From NCBI RefSeq assembly GCF_001968985.1, contig NZ_MOEN01000017.1:1-32893 (forward strand): a stretch of DNA of 32,893 nt, in the 5' to 3' direction. This DNA is from Desulfurobacterium indicum. Lineage in GTDB: Bacteria > Aquificota > Aquificia > Desulfurobacteriales > Desulfurobacteriaceae. Positions 1-6,633 of this stretch are shown piece by piece. The position numbers were made by a program, and so were the translations under genes. The notes beneath the pieces are model-generated. The model did no database searches, had not been told where the DNA came from, and worked only from the letters and a program-made list of their open reading frames with translations. Position 1 is the stretch's first letter, and every line of letters starts with the position of its first letter.

Positions 1-1
1 T

Positions 2-49
2 GAGGCTAAGGAAGAACTTCAGGATATGTTCTCCAGGAGGTACTCCTAA
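2..49 (+). CDS. IS256-family transposase, last 15 codons only
   Basis: The frame beginning at base 2 encodes EAKEELQDMFSRRYS followed by TAA at 47-49, two bases before the terminal repeat. A transposase stop close to the inverted repeat is the normal layout for IS256 elements. The catalytic DDE core is outside the window, so the family is inferred from the flanking repeat rather than from the protein. An identical tail occurs in reverse at the other end of the window. Confidence 0.6.
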   Translation, partial: EAKEELQDMFSRRYS

Positions 50-66
50 TGGTTTACACAAAATTA

Positions 67-72
67 TTGACA
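67..72 (+). promoter_or_regulatory. Outward-facing TTGACA -35 hexamer in the IS end
   Basis: A perfect -35 consensus lies at 67-72 inside the terminal repeat and points into the window, towards pstC. IS256-type elements are known to create hybrid promoters when a -10 falls at the right distance. Here the best partner at 17 bp spacing is TTTGAT (90-95), which is poor, so activity is doubtful. The same hexamer at 32822-32827 points into the window from the other end. Confidence 0.25.
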
Positions 73-77
73 CAACC

Positions 78-349
78 TCAAAATTTAATTTTGATTTTTG
101 GGAGTAGCATACAATAGAGCTTTCATAACAAATCTACCGACTCTTTTTGCAAAGTCAAAGCAAAGGGTATGCTATAGAGAAATGAGGAATAACTCTGATA
201 GCACTATGGAAAAAACAAAGTGTATAACAAACAATACTTTGATTACTTGGCATAAAAGCACTTTTTTCTTAACATTTAGCGCATAGAATTTTATAAAGCG
301 ACTTGATATACTATTCATGCAGGAAAGCTTATTGTCCAAGAGAGGATAG
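78..349. other. Non-coding gap between IS end and pstC
   Basis: This stretch of about 270 bases is AT-rich. Both strands give only short frames with no recognisable protein, and I see no PstS fragment. A TATACT-like -10 occurs at 307-312 but has no good -35, and no clear Pho box is visible. The ribosome-binding site of pstC (GAGAGGA) lies just before 350. Confidence 0.5.
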
Positions 350-1288
350 ATGAAAGGAAAAGGCAAGCTTTACTTAGGCGATAGGGTGTTTCAGATATTA
401 GCTTTTTTATCAACATTAATAATTGTTGTATCTCTTTTTGCTATTGGTATAACGCTATACAAAGAAGCTGCTCCTGCCATTCATAAATTTGGGATTATTA
501 ACTTTATAAAATCTCCTAATTGGAATCCACCAATGGATGAATTTGGTGGACTACCAGCAATCTATGGAACAATTGTCAGTACTATTATTTCTATTGTTCT
601 TTCAGTTCCCGTAGCAATTGGAATTGCTATCTTTTTAACAGAAATAGCTCCAAACAGACTAAAATCACCAATCGGTATAGCAATAGAGCTTTTGGCAGCA
701 ATTCCGAGTATTATCTACGGTATGTGGGGGCTTTTCTATTTTGCTCCAGTAGTTAGAGACTACATCCAACCTGTAATACACGCCACACTTGGCAAACTTC
801 CCATCGTTGGCCCTTGGTTTTCCGGATTCACTCCCGGAATAGGATTGTTCACAGCCTCTTTAGTTCTTGCTGTTATGATTCTACCTTTTACCGCGGCAAT
901 AGCAAGAGACTCTTTTAATATGGTTCCACCTATTTTGAAGGAATCGGCCTATGCGTTAGGTGCGACAAAGTGGGACGTGATGAAGGATGTTGTTCTGCCC
1001 TATGCAAAGCTTGGGGTAATTGGCGGTATTATCCTATCTCTGGGTAGAGCCATGGGAGAAACCATGGCGGTAACTTTTGTAATGGGAAATCAGCCAGTAA
1101 TTCCGCAATCGATACTTCAACCTGCCACATCAATTACGGTAACTCTGGCAAATGAATTTGCTGAAGCGGACACGAAGATATATCTGTCAAGCCTATTCCT
1201 GCTTGCTCTTATTCTGTTTGTTATGAGTTTTATCGTGATAGCTATAGGAAAGTTTCTCTTCCTCAAGAAAGTTGAGAGAGGTAAATAG
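350..1288 (+). CDS. pstC: Phosphate ABC transporter permease PstC
   Basis: This is one of the two membrane permeases of the high-affinity phosphate importer PstSCAB. The 312-residue product is of normal length with about six hydrophobic segments. It carries the ABC-permease EAA-loop signature near residues 200-240, including SAYALGATKWDVM and GRAMGETMAV, which docks on PstB. The ATG at 350 follows a GAGAGGA ribosome-binding site. The stop overlaps the GTG of pstA by one base, so the two are translationally coupled. The phosphate-binding protein gene pstS, usually immediately upstream, is absent: the preceding DNA is a short gap and then an IS end. The assignment as PstC rather than PstA rests on length, order and the GETMAV motif. 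Confidence 0.93.
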   Translation: MKGKGKLYLGDRVFQILAFLSTLIIVVSLFAIGITLYKEAAPAIHKFGIINFIKSPNWNPPMDEFGGLPAIYGTIVSTIISIVLSVPVAIGIAIFLTEIAPNRLKSPIGIAIELLAAIPSIIYGMWGLFYFAPVVRDYIQPVIHATLGKLPIVGPWFSGFTPGIGLFTASLVLAVMILPFTAAIARDSFNMVPPILKESAYALGATKWDVMKDVVLPYAKLGVIGGIILSLGRAMGETMAVTFVMGNQPVIPQSILQPATSITVTLANEFAEADTKIYLSSLFLLALILFVMSFIVIAIGKFLFLKKVERGK

Positions 1289-2130
1289 TGGACGCTTTTA
1301 AAAGGAGAAAAATCGTTAACAACATTGTTCTTATATTTTCAACATTTGCGGCAATATTTGGGATATTATGGCTTATTTGGATACTGGGAACTCTAATATA
1401 TAAAGGCGGTTCCACTCTTTCGTGGGAAGTGTTCGTCGGAAATCCTCCTGCACCAGGGGACAATACTGGCGGATTGAAACATGCAATAATAGGGCAATTT
1501 CTAATAGTTTCCATTGCTGTTGTAATTGGTGTTCCAATAGGTATTCTTGCTGGGACTTTCCTTTCCGAATACGGGAAAAATAGCAGACTTGCAAACATCG
1601 TAAGAGATATCTCTGATATCTTAATGAGTGTTCCTTCTATAGTTATAGGTACATTTGTTTATGCCATTTTGGTTGAACCTTTCGGACACTTTATGGGTAT
1701 TTCCGGTTCCGTAGCACTCGCAATTATGATGCTTCCTATAATAGTTAGGACAACTGACGATATGCTAAACATGGTTCCGGGGGAGCTGAGAGAAGCAGCA
1801 TATGCTCTCGGTGCCACCAAGTCGAAAGTAATTACATCGGTTGTTTATAAAGGTGCCATAACGGGTATCATAACAGGTGTAATACTTGCTGTTGCAAGGA
1901 TTGGTGGAGAAACGGCCCCACTTCTCTTTACATCTTTTAACAACAACTTCCTAACGTATAATGTCTTCCAACCTATGGCATCACTTACTGTAACAATGTA
2001 TGATTATGCAATGAGTCCTTATCAATATTGGCAAAAACTTGCCTGGGCAGCAGCCATAATACTTACATTCGGTGTTCTTGCTTTAAACTTGATAGGTCGT
2101 GCCATAGCAAAATGGAAATTTAAAAAATAG
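1288..2130 (+). CDS. pstA: Phosphate ABC transporter permease PstA
   Basis: The second permease of the phosphate importer forms the membrane channel with PstC. The product has 280 residues and about six membrane spans. Its EAA loop (AAYALGATKSKVI) is followed by VARIGGETAPLLFTSF, the PstA form of the GET motif. Translation starts at GTG 1288-1290, overlapping the pstC stop by one base, with GAGAGG a few bases upstream; no ATG in this frame is better placed. A 15-base gap with GGAGGT leads into pstB. Confidence 0.93.
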   Translation: MDAFKRRKIVNNIVLIFSTFAAIFGILWLIWILGTLIYKGGSTLSWEVFVGNPPAPGDNTGGLKHAIIGQFLIVSIAVVIGVPIGILAGTFLSEYGKNSRLANIVRDISDILMSVPSIVIGTFVYAILVEPFGHFMGISGSVALAIMMLPIIVRTTDDMLNMVPGELREAAYALGATKSKVITSVVYKGAITGIITGVILAVARIGGETAPLLFTSFNNNFLTYNVFQPMASLTVTMYDYAMSPYQYWQKLAWAAAIILTFGVLALNLIGRAIAKWKFKK

Positions 2131-2145
2131 TAACCGGAGGTCATT

Positions 2146-2925
2146 TTGAGTTATATAGCTGATATAACAGAACCGGCAAAAATAGAAGTTAAAAATTTGA
2201 ACTTTTACTACGGTGACAAACATGCTCTTAAAAACATCTCGTTCAAAGTGCCAGAGCTAAAAGTTACAGCACTTATCGGACCTTCCGGATGTGGGAAAAC
2301 AACATTGTTAAGGTGTTTTAACAGGATGCATGACCTTTATCCTGGGAACAGATATGAAGGAGAAATAATTTTTGACGGAATAAACATTCTGGACAAAAAT
2401 ATAGACCTTATAAGATTAAGAAGCCGTGTCGGTATGGTTTTCCAGAAGCCTACTGCATTTCCGATGAGTATATTCGATAACGTAGCCTACGGTTTGAAGC
2501 TGAAAGGAATAAAAAATAAAACAGAACTTGCTGACAGAGTTGAAAAAGCATTAAAAGATGCTGCTCTGTGGGAAGAGGTAAAGGACAGACTAAACCAACC
2601 TGCGTCCGGACTTTCCGGTGGACAGCAGCAAAGGTTATGTATAGCAAGAGCAATAGCCGTTGAACCAGAAGTTCTGCTATTTGACGAACCAACATCGGCA
2701 CTTGACCCTATTTCAACTATGAAAATTGAGGAACTTATAGCCTCACTCAGGGGAAGATTGACAATTCTTATAGTAACTCATAATATGCAACAAGCTGCAA
2801 GAGTTTCTGATTACACTGCATTTATGTATATGGGAGAGCTTATTGAATTTAATAAGACAGATCAAATATTTGTTAAACCTCACGAAAAACTCACCGAAGA
2901 TTATATTACTGGACGTTTCGGTTAA
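2146..2925 (+). CDS. pstB: Phosphate ABC transporter ATP-binding protein PstB
   Basis: This ATPase energises phosphate import through PstCA. The 259-residue product has Walker A GPSGCGKT at residues 45-52, the signature LSGGQ at 156-160, Walker B LLFDEP at 177-182 and the switch histidine at 212. The PstB-typical ALDP and THNMQQAAR segments are intact. The start is TTG 2146-2148, well placed behind GGAGGT; the annotation-preferred ATG codons lie too far inside. It is the last gene of the cluster: a hairpin terminator follows and no phoU is seen, so the usual negative regulator of the Pho response must be elsewhere or missing. Confidence 0.95.
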   Translation: MSYIADITEPAKIEVKNLNFYYGDKHALKNISFKVPELKVTALIGPSGCGKTTLLRCFNRMHDLYPGNRYEGEIIFDGINILDKNIDLIRLRSRVGMVFQKPTAFPMSIFDNVAYGLKLKGIKNKTELADRVEKALKDAALWEEVKDRLNQPASGLSGGQQQRLCIARAIAVEPEVLLFDEPTSALDPISTMKIEELIASLRGRLTILIVTHNMQQAARVSDYTAFMYMGELIEFNKTDQIFVKPHEKLTEDYITGRFG

Positions 2926-2929
2926 TTTT

Positions 2930-2951
2930 AAAAAGGCGTGTGTCTTTTTTT
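2930..2951 (+). terminator. Rho-independent terminator after pstB
   Basis: The bases AAAAAGGC (2930-2937) pair with GTCTTTTT (2942-2949) around a GTGT loop, including one G-U pair, and the T-run continues to 2951. The hairpin is A/T-heavy and so of moderate strength, but its place five bases after the pstB stop supports it as the end of the pst transcript. Confidence 0.55.
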
Positions 2952-2967
2952 AAAACTTTAATGAAAG

Positions 2968-2996
2968 TTGCACTTTTAGAAAACAATAAATATATT
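2968..2996 (+). promoter_or_regulatory. Sigma-70-type promoter for the SdhC-like gene
   Basis: TTGCAC at 2968-2973 and TATATT at 2991-2996 are separated by exactly 17 bases, 36 bases before the start codon at 3032. Together with the terminator just upstream, this makes the small membrane-protein gene an independent transcription unit. Confidence 0.5.
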
Positions 2997-3031
2997 TATA
3001 TTCGCAGTATAGATTAATTACGGAGATTCTC

Positions 3032-3331
3032 ATGAGAGCCGAAAAATTTTTTTATTCTCTTCACATGATTACAGCTATAATTATTCCTGTTTTTGTTTTG
3101 ATTCACCTGCTTGTAATGCATACACCTTTTTCGTTTGCATATGCTCTGTATCCTTCTTGTCCGTATGCCTTCTGCCTTTTCGTAACAGCAATGGTTTATC
3201 ACGGTATGTATGGAATACGAGGATGGTTTGTTGAAAAAATGGGACAGATAAAGATAGCTGATATTGCATTTGTCATTATAGGTGTTTTTTTATGCATCCT
3301 CCTTAATGGTTCAATTTTAGGATACTGGTAA
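3032..3331 (+). CDS. Orphan SdhC/SdhD-like cytochrome b membrane anchor
   Basis: This 99-residue protein has three hydrophobic segments (about residues 11-30, 42-58 and 75-95). It resembles the membrane anchors of succinate dehydrogenase/fumarate reductase: a first helix with HMI and later histidines (H11, H25, H30) and the phrase YHGMYGIRGWFVE at 57-69, which matches the anchor family's H-G-x-x-G-x-R segment. In that family such histidines bind haem b and quinone. No flavoprotein or iron-sulfur subunit genes are nearby, so its partner is unknown. The ATG is preceded by ACGGAGA. The family call is by motif and shape only; a small unrelated membrane protein remains possible. Confidence 0.55.
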   Translation: MRAEKFFYSLHMITAIIIPVFVLIHLLVMHTPFSFAYALYPSCPYAFCLFVTAMVYHGMYGIRGWFVEKMGQIKIADIAFVIIGVFLCILLNGSILGYW

Positions 3332-3472
3332 TTATATTTTTGGAATCTTAATGTCATATTTCTTTATTTTATAATCTATTTGCTTTAGTATTATTCCTAA
3401 TAGGCGTGCTGCTTTTGTTAGCAATATCCAATCTTTTTTAAATCATCTTGGTAGTATTTCATCAATTTCCAT
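3332..3472 (-). pseudogene. Remnant of a sigma-54 activator C-terminus (Fis-type HTH)
   Basis: On the minus strand one frame ending in TAA at 3332-3334 reads LLTKAARLLGI...YKIKKYDIKI. This matches the C-terminal Fis-like DNA-binding helix-turn-helix of NtrC-family regulators, whose usual form is TKAARLLGIS..TLYYKIKKYGI. The same frame continues upstream with a MEIDEILPR segment, then an in-frame TGA interrupts it. Nothing of the AAA+ domain is left. It abuts the stop of the SdhC-like gene tail to tail. I call it a decayed 3' gene fragment; the match is by eye and short. Confidence 0.5.
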
Positions 3473-3540
3473 AGATTTTAGAAGTTGAAAAGGCCACTAA
3501 AGAAAAAGGTTACCATGAGAGACACAAAACTCTCTAATAG

Positions 3541-3768
3541 ATGGTAAGAGAGATACTAAAAGAATTTACAAAACAACTTTTGAAAAGATAATTCTGGAAG
3601 AAATGGAAATGTATCCTGAGGAAAATACCCATGCAAGAAGGTAATACTTACTACGAATCTCTCAAGGAGATATTTTCTGGAACCAATTTTCAGCATTTTC
3701 CTGAGGAAAAGGAATGTTATGAGGTTACTTTGATATTCGCTGAAGGAAATGATAATTTATGTTCATAG
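3541..3768 (+). pseudogene. Decayed N-terminal fragment of an IS256-family transposase
   Basis: Joining frames gives MVREILKEFTKQL (frame from 3541), then FEKIILEEMEMYPEENTHAR (frame from 3579), then NTYYESLKEIFSG back in the first frame from 3643, ending with TAG at 3766-3768. This order resembles the N-terminal part of Mutator/IS256 transposases, which have an acidic EExE helix followed by R-N-G-Y-Y-x-R-S-L-K-T-x-x-G. At least two frameshifts and an in-frame TAA break it, and the catalytic domain is missing. The DNA between 3480 and 3541 may hold further debris (VEKATKEKG). The bases 3769-3860 hold nothing I recognise. Confidence 0.5.
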
Positions 3769-3860
3769 GTTCTACCTTTATTTTGTCGATTATCAATGTT
3801 GCAGATTAAAAATTACGTAACAATCCATTTAGTTAATAGCAATTTAGGAAAAATATTGAA

Positions 3861-3895
3861 TAAAAAAGCCCCTCCTTTGAAAGGGGCTTTTTTTA
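3861..3895 (-). terminator. Terminator of the argG-tig operon
   Basis: GCCCC at 3868-3872 pairs with GGGGC at 3883-3887, flanked by A-run and T-run tracts (AAAAAA before, TTTTTTT after), so it can work in both directions. It ends one base before the tig stop codon and is the natural terminator of the minus-strand operon. Confidence 0.8.
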
Positions 3896-5224
3896 TTAAG
3901 AGGAAATTTGCTCTGCCGGATTTGAAGATTCATCTTTCTTATTCTCTTCAGTAGCTTCCATTTCTTCAATTTCAGCAAGCTCAATAAGCTTATCTAGAGC
4001 TTTCTGTCTCAAAACATCCTGTCTTACCATCGGGAGAAGGCCTCTCTCTTCAAGAGACTGCCTTGCAAGAACGGTATCTCCGCCGAAAGCCATATCGGCT
4101 AGCCTTTCTATTTCTTTTTCTACATCTTCATCTGTTACTTCCAGTCCTTCAAGTTCAGCTACCTTTTCAAGTAAAAGTTTAACCTTAACAGTTTTTTCTG
4201 CCGTAGGTTTAACCATTTCTGCTATTGTTTGCGGAGAAATCTGCTTAACATCAACGCCGAACTGAGCTAATCTCATTATCTGATTCTCAGCCTGAGCCTG
4301 AATCTCCATCTTAAGCAGAGATATAGGAACAGGAATCTCTACCTTTTTAAGAAGTTCTTCTATTATCTTATCTTCAACTTCTTCCTGCTGCCTGTCAGCT
4401 TCCGCCTTTTCAAGATCTTCTCTGATTTTTTTCTTGAGATCTTCTACAGACTCGGCTCCAAACTTTCTGGCAAATTCGTCATTAAGCTCGGGAAGTTTTT
4501 TAGCTTTAACAGATAAAATTTTAAACTTAAGAGTAATGTTCTTTCCGGCTGCATCACCATACTTTTCGTCTTCGGCAGCTTTAAAAGAAACTTCTCCCTC
4601 ATCTCCTTTCTTTTTACCTATCAAGGCTTCATCTACTTCAGGCCACAACTGATTTTCACCTATAACGGCAACAACACTACCACTATTTTCATTACCATCA
4701 ATAACTGCAGTATATTCAAGCTCAACAAGGTCGCCTTTCTCTATAGGTCTGTCAACTTCTTCAAACTTTGCTTCCCTGTTTAAAAGAGACTCCACAACCT
4801 TATCAACATCTTCGTCCGTTATCTTCCTTACTGTTTTAGTGACCTTAATACTTTCGTAATCTTCCGGCTTAATATCTATTTCCGGTTTAACTTCAAAAAC
4901 AATAACACAATCAAGCGCATTGTTCTTATCATCAAAATTAAGTTCCTCTATCAAAGGTTCAGATATTACGGTCAAACCTACATCTTTTATAGCTTTGTCA
5001 AGTTCCTCAGGAACAAGAGCTCTAACAAGATTTTCTTCTATGAGATCTTTATACTGCTTTTTTATTATGTTTATAGGTGCTTTCCCGGGTCTGAAACCTG
5101 GAATCTTCGCACTTTTCCTTATCTCTTTACAAATTGCGTTAACTTCCTTCTCAACTCTCTCAGGCTCAAAAGACATTTTAGCCTCGTAAACAACTCCCTC
5201 TCTCTTATTTAACGTGCAAGCCAT
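3896..5224 (-). CDS. tig: Trigger factor, ribosome-associated chaperone
   Basis: Trigger factor binds nascent chains at the ribosome exit tunnel. The product is 442 residues, normal for the family. The N-terminal ribosome-binding domain carries the signature GFRPGKAP at residues 43-50. The middle FKBP-type domain starts near 160 (KGDLVELEYTAVIDG) and a helical C-terminal substrate-cradle domain extends to about 420. The tail is acidic and low-complexity. The ATG at 5224-5222 has AAGGAGG eight bases upstream. It follows argG by 13 bases and precedes a strong terminator, so it is probably co-transcribed with argG; this pairing replaces the common tig-clpP context. Confidence 0.97.
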   Translation of the reverse strand: MACTLNKREGVVYEAKMSFEPERVEKEVNAICKEIRKSAKIPGFRPGKAPINIIKKQYKDLIEENLVRALVPEELDKAIKDVGLTVISEPLIEELNFDDKNNALDCVIVFEVKPEIDIKPEDYESIKVTKTVRKITDEDVDKVVESLLNREAKFEEVDRPIEKGDLVELEYTAVIDGNENSGSVVAVIGENQLWPEVDEALIGKKKGDEGEVSFKAAEDEKYGDAAGKNITLKFKILSVKAKKLPELNDEFARKFGAESVEDLKKKIREDLEKAEADRQQEEVEDKIIEELLKKVEIPVPISLLKMEIQAQAENQIMRLAQFGVDVKQISPQTIAEMVKPTAEKTVKVKLLLEKVAELEGLEVTDEDVEKEIERLADMAFGGDTVLARQSLEERGLLPMVRQDVLRQKALDKLIELAEIEEMEATEENKKDESSNPAEQISS

Positions 5225-5237
5225 CTATAATTCCTCC

Positions 5238-6452
5238 TTAAGATTTTCTTCTAACTCTTCCGGCAACTTTTAAAGGCAAACTCCATACTTTCGTAAATGC
5301 AGCACCTGCCTTATGATCAAACGCATCTTTTGGACTGTATGTCGCCAGATCTTCAAGGTACATAGAATTCTCGGCATTCCTTCCTACAACAGTAGCGTTT
5401 CCTTTGTAAAGTTTAAATCTCACCTTACCCGTTATAAGCTTTGCGATGTTGTTATTAAAAGCATCAAGAGACTCTCTCAATGTAGTAAACCATAAACCGT
5501 TATAAACAACCTCTGCGTAAGGATGTCTGACGTGAGTAATCTTATAGTGATACGTAAATCTGTCAAGGACAACACTTTCCAGCTCATCATAAGCTCTTAT
5601 AAGTATAAGTCCGGCAGGAGATTCATAAACCTCTCTCGTTTTGATTCCCACCAGTCTGTTTTCAACCATATCTATTCTTCCAAACCCGTGTTTTCCGGCA
5701 ATTTCATTTAAATCCCATACAAGTTTCCAAAGCTCGGAATAGTTTTTACCGTTAATGGCAATCGGTATTCCTTCTTTGAATTCAATCTCTACATACTCTG
5801 GTTCATCAGGCGCTTTAAGTGGAGATACTGTAAGGACAAAGGCGTCTTCTGGAGGTTCTGTTTCAAGATCCTCAAGAGGACCAGACTCTATCGCAACCCC
5901 CCATAAGTTTCTGTCATAAGAATAAGGTTTTTCCTTTGTGGCTACAACTGGAATTCCATGTTTTGCGGCATATTCAATCTCTTCGTTTCTTGATTTAAAC
6001 TCCCACTCTCTAACAGGTGCAAGAACTTCAATATCAGGATCAAGTGCCCAGACAGAAGCTTCAAATCTTACCTGGTCGTTTCCTTTTCCGGTTGAACCGT
6101 GAGCAACGTAATCCGCACCAACTTTATGAGCAAGTTCAACAAGTTTTTTGGCTATGAGAGGTCTTGATAGAGCGGAAAGCAAAGGATATTTACCCTCATA
6201 AAGAGCACCTGCTCTCATCAAAGGCATACAGTATTCCCTTACAAACTCTTCTTTAATATCATCTATAACCGCCTCAACAGCACCAGCCATTTTTGCCTTT
6301 GGTTCTATTTCGGAAAGTTCTTCACCCTGTCCCACATCTGCCGTGTAAGTTATAACCTCAAATCCCCTATCTGTCAGCCATCTTACTATTACAGACGTAT
6401 CAAGGCCACCTGAATAAGCCAGAACTACTCTCTTTCCCACAATCGCCTCCAT
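5238..6452 (-). CDS. argG: Argininosuccinate synthase
   Basis: ArgG joins citrulline and aspartate with ATP in arginine synthesis. The 404-residue product has the N-type PP-loop AYSGGLDTS at residues 12-20 and the family signature GSTGKGNDQVRFE at about 120-132, with full-length synthetase and C-terminal domains. The listed start is the ATG at 6452, which lacks a ribosome-binding site. The GTG four codons in (6440-6438) sits five bases behind GGAGG and gives MGKRVVLAYSGG, closer to the family N-terminus, so it is probably the real start. A TATAAA box at 6480-6475 on this strand could be the -10, but its -35 is poor. The promoter region is shared with the divergent tRNA. Confidence 0.97.
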   Translation of the reverse strand: MEAIVGKRVVLAYSGGLDTSVIVRWLTDRGFEVITYTADVGQGEELSEIEPKAKMAGAVEAVIDDIKEEFVREYCMPLMRAGALYEGKYPLLSALSRPLIAKKLVELAHKVGADYVAHGSTGKGNDQVRFEASVWALDPDIEVLAPVREWEFKSRNEEIEYAAKHGIPVVATKEKPYSYDRNLWGVAIESGPLEDLETEPPEDAFVLTVSPLKAPDEPEYVEIEFKEGIPIAINGKNYSELWKLVWDLNEIAGKHGFGRIDMVENRLVGIKTREVYESPAGLILIRAYDELESVVLDRFTYHYKITHVRHPYAEVVYNGLWFTTLRESLDAFNNNIAKLITGKVRFKLYKGNATVVGRNAENSMYLEDLATYSPKDAFDHKAGAAFTKVWSLPLKVAGRVRRKS

Positions 6453-6489
6453 AATTCAATGGTAGATGGTGAATTTTATACAAAATTCG

Positions 6490-6518
6490 TTGACATTTAA
6501 AGGCAGAATATCTATATT
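6490..6518 (+). promoter_or_regulatory. Promoter of tRNA(CAT)-tilS unit
   Basis: A consensus TTGACA at 6490-6495 and TATATT at 6513-6518 are separated by 17 bases. The tRNA begins 18 bases after the -10, leaving a short 5' leader. It is the best promoter match in the window and faces away from argG. Confidence 0.75.
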
Positions 6519-6535
6519 TGAAGCCATCAAAAAGT

Positions 6536-6612
6536 GGCGACGTGGCTCAGGTGGTTAGAGCGGGCGGCTCATACCCGCCAGGTCGGTGGTTCGACTCCAC
6601 CCGTCGCCACCA
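6536..6612 (+). tRNA. tRNA with CAT anticodon (elongator Met, or Ile2)
   Basis: A complete 77-base cloverleaf with encoded CCA: acceptor GGCGACG/CGTCGCC, D stem GCTC/GAGC, anticodon stem GGCGG/CCGCC with loop CTCATAC, T stem GGTGG/CCACC and discriminator A. The G1-C72 pair and absence of three consecutive G-C pairs next to the anticodon loop exclude initiator tRNA. Acceptor bases 5-7 (A, C, G) match elongator tRNA-Met, whereas C29-G41 and U12-A23 also fit tRNA-Ile2, whose C34 becomes lysidine by TilS. The tilS gene starts 21 bases downstream. I lean to elongator Met but cannot decide. Confidence 0.93.
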
Positions 6613-6633
6613 AATATCCTTCCGTCAGGAATA

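Larger units (their letters stand above)
1..77 (+). mobile_element. IS256-like insertion sequence, right end (partial)
   Basis: Positions 1-49 read as the C-terminal end of a transposase and about 51-77 form a terminal repeat of the TTTACACAAAATTATTGACA type, which is typical of IS256/Mutator-family ends. The 77 bases are the exact reverse complement of 32817-32893; identity stops at base 77, where TC follows on this side and GA on the other, so 77 is at or next to the element's outer edge. The rest of the element lies outside the window. Family assignment rests on the end sequence and is fairly secure, but the IS cannot be named. Confidence 0.75.

Noticed and set aside
6586-6633. Upstream extension of tilS to an ATG at 6586
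   Set aside because: The extension would be read from inside the tRNA gene; the ATG at 6634 gives the normal TilS N-terminus.
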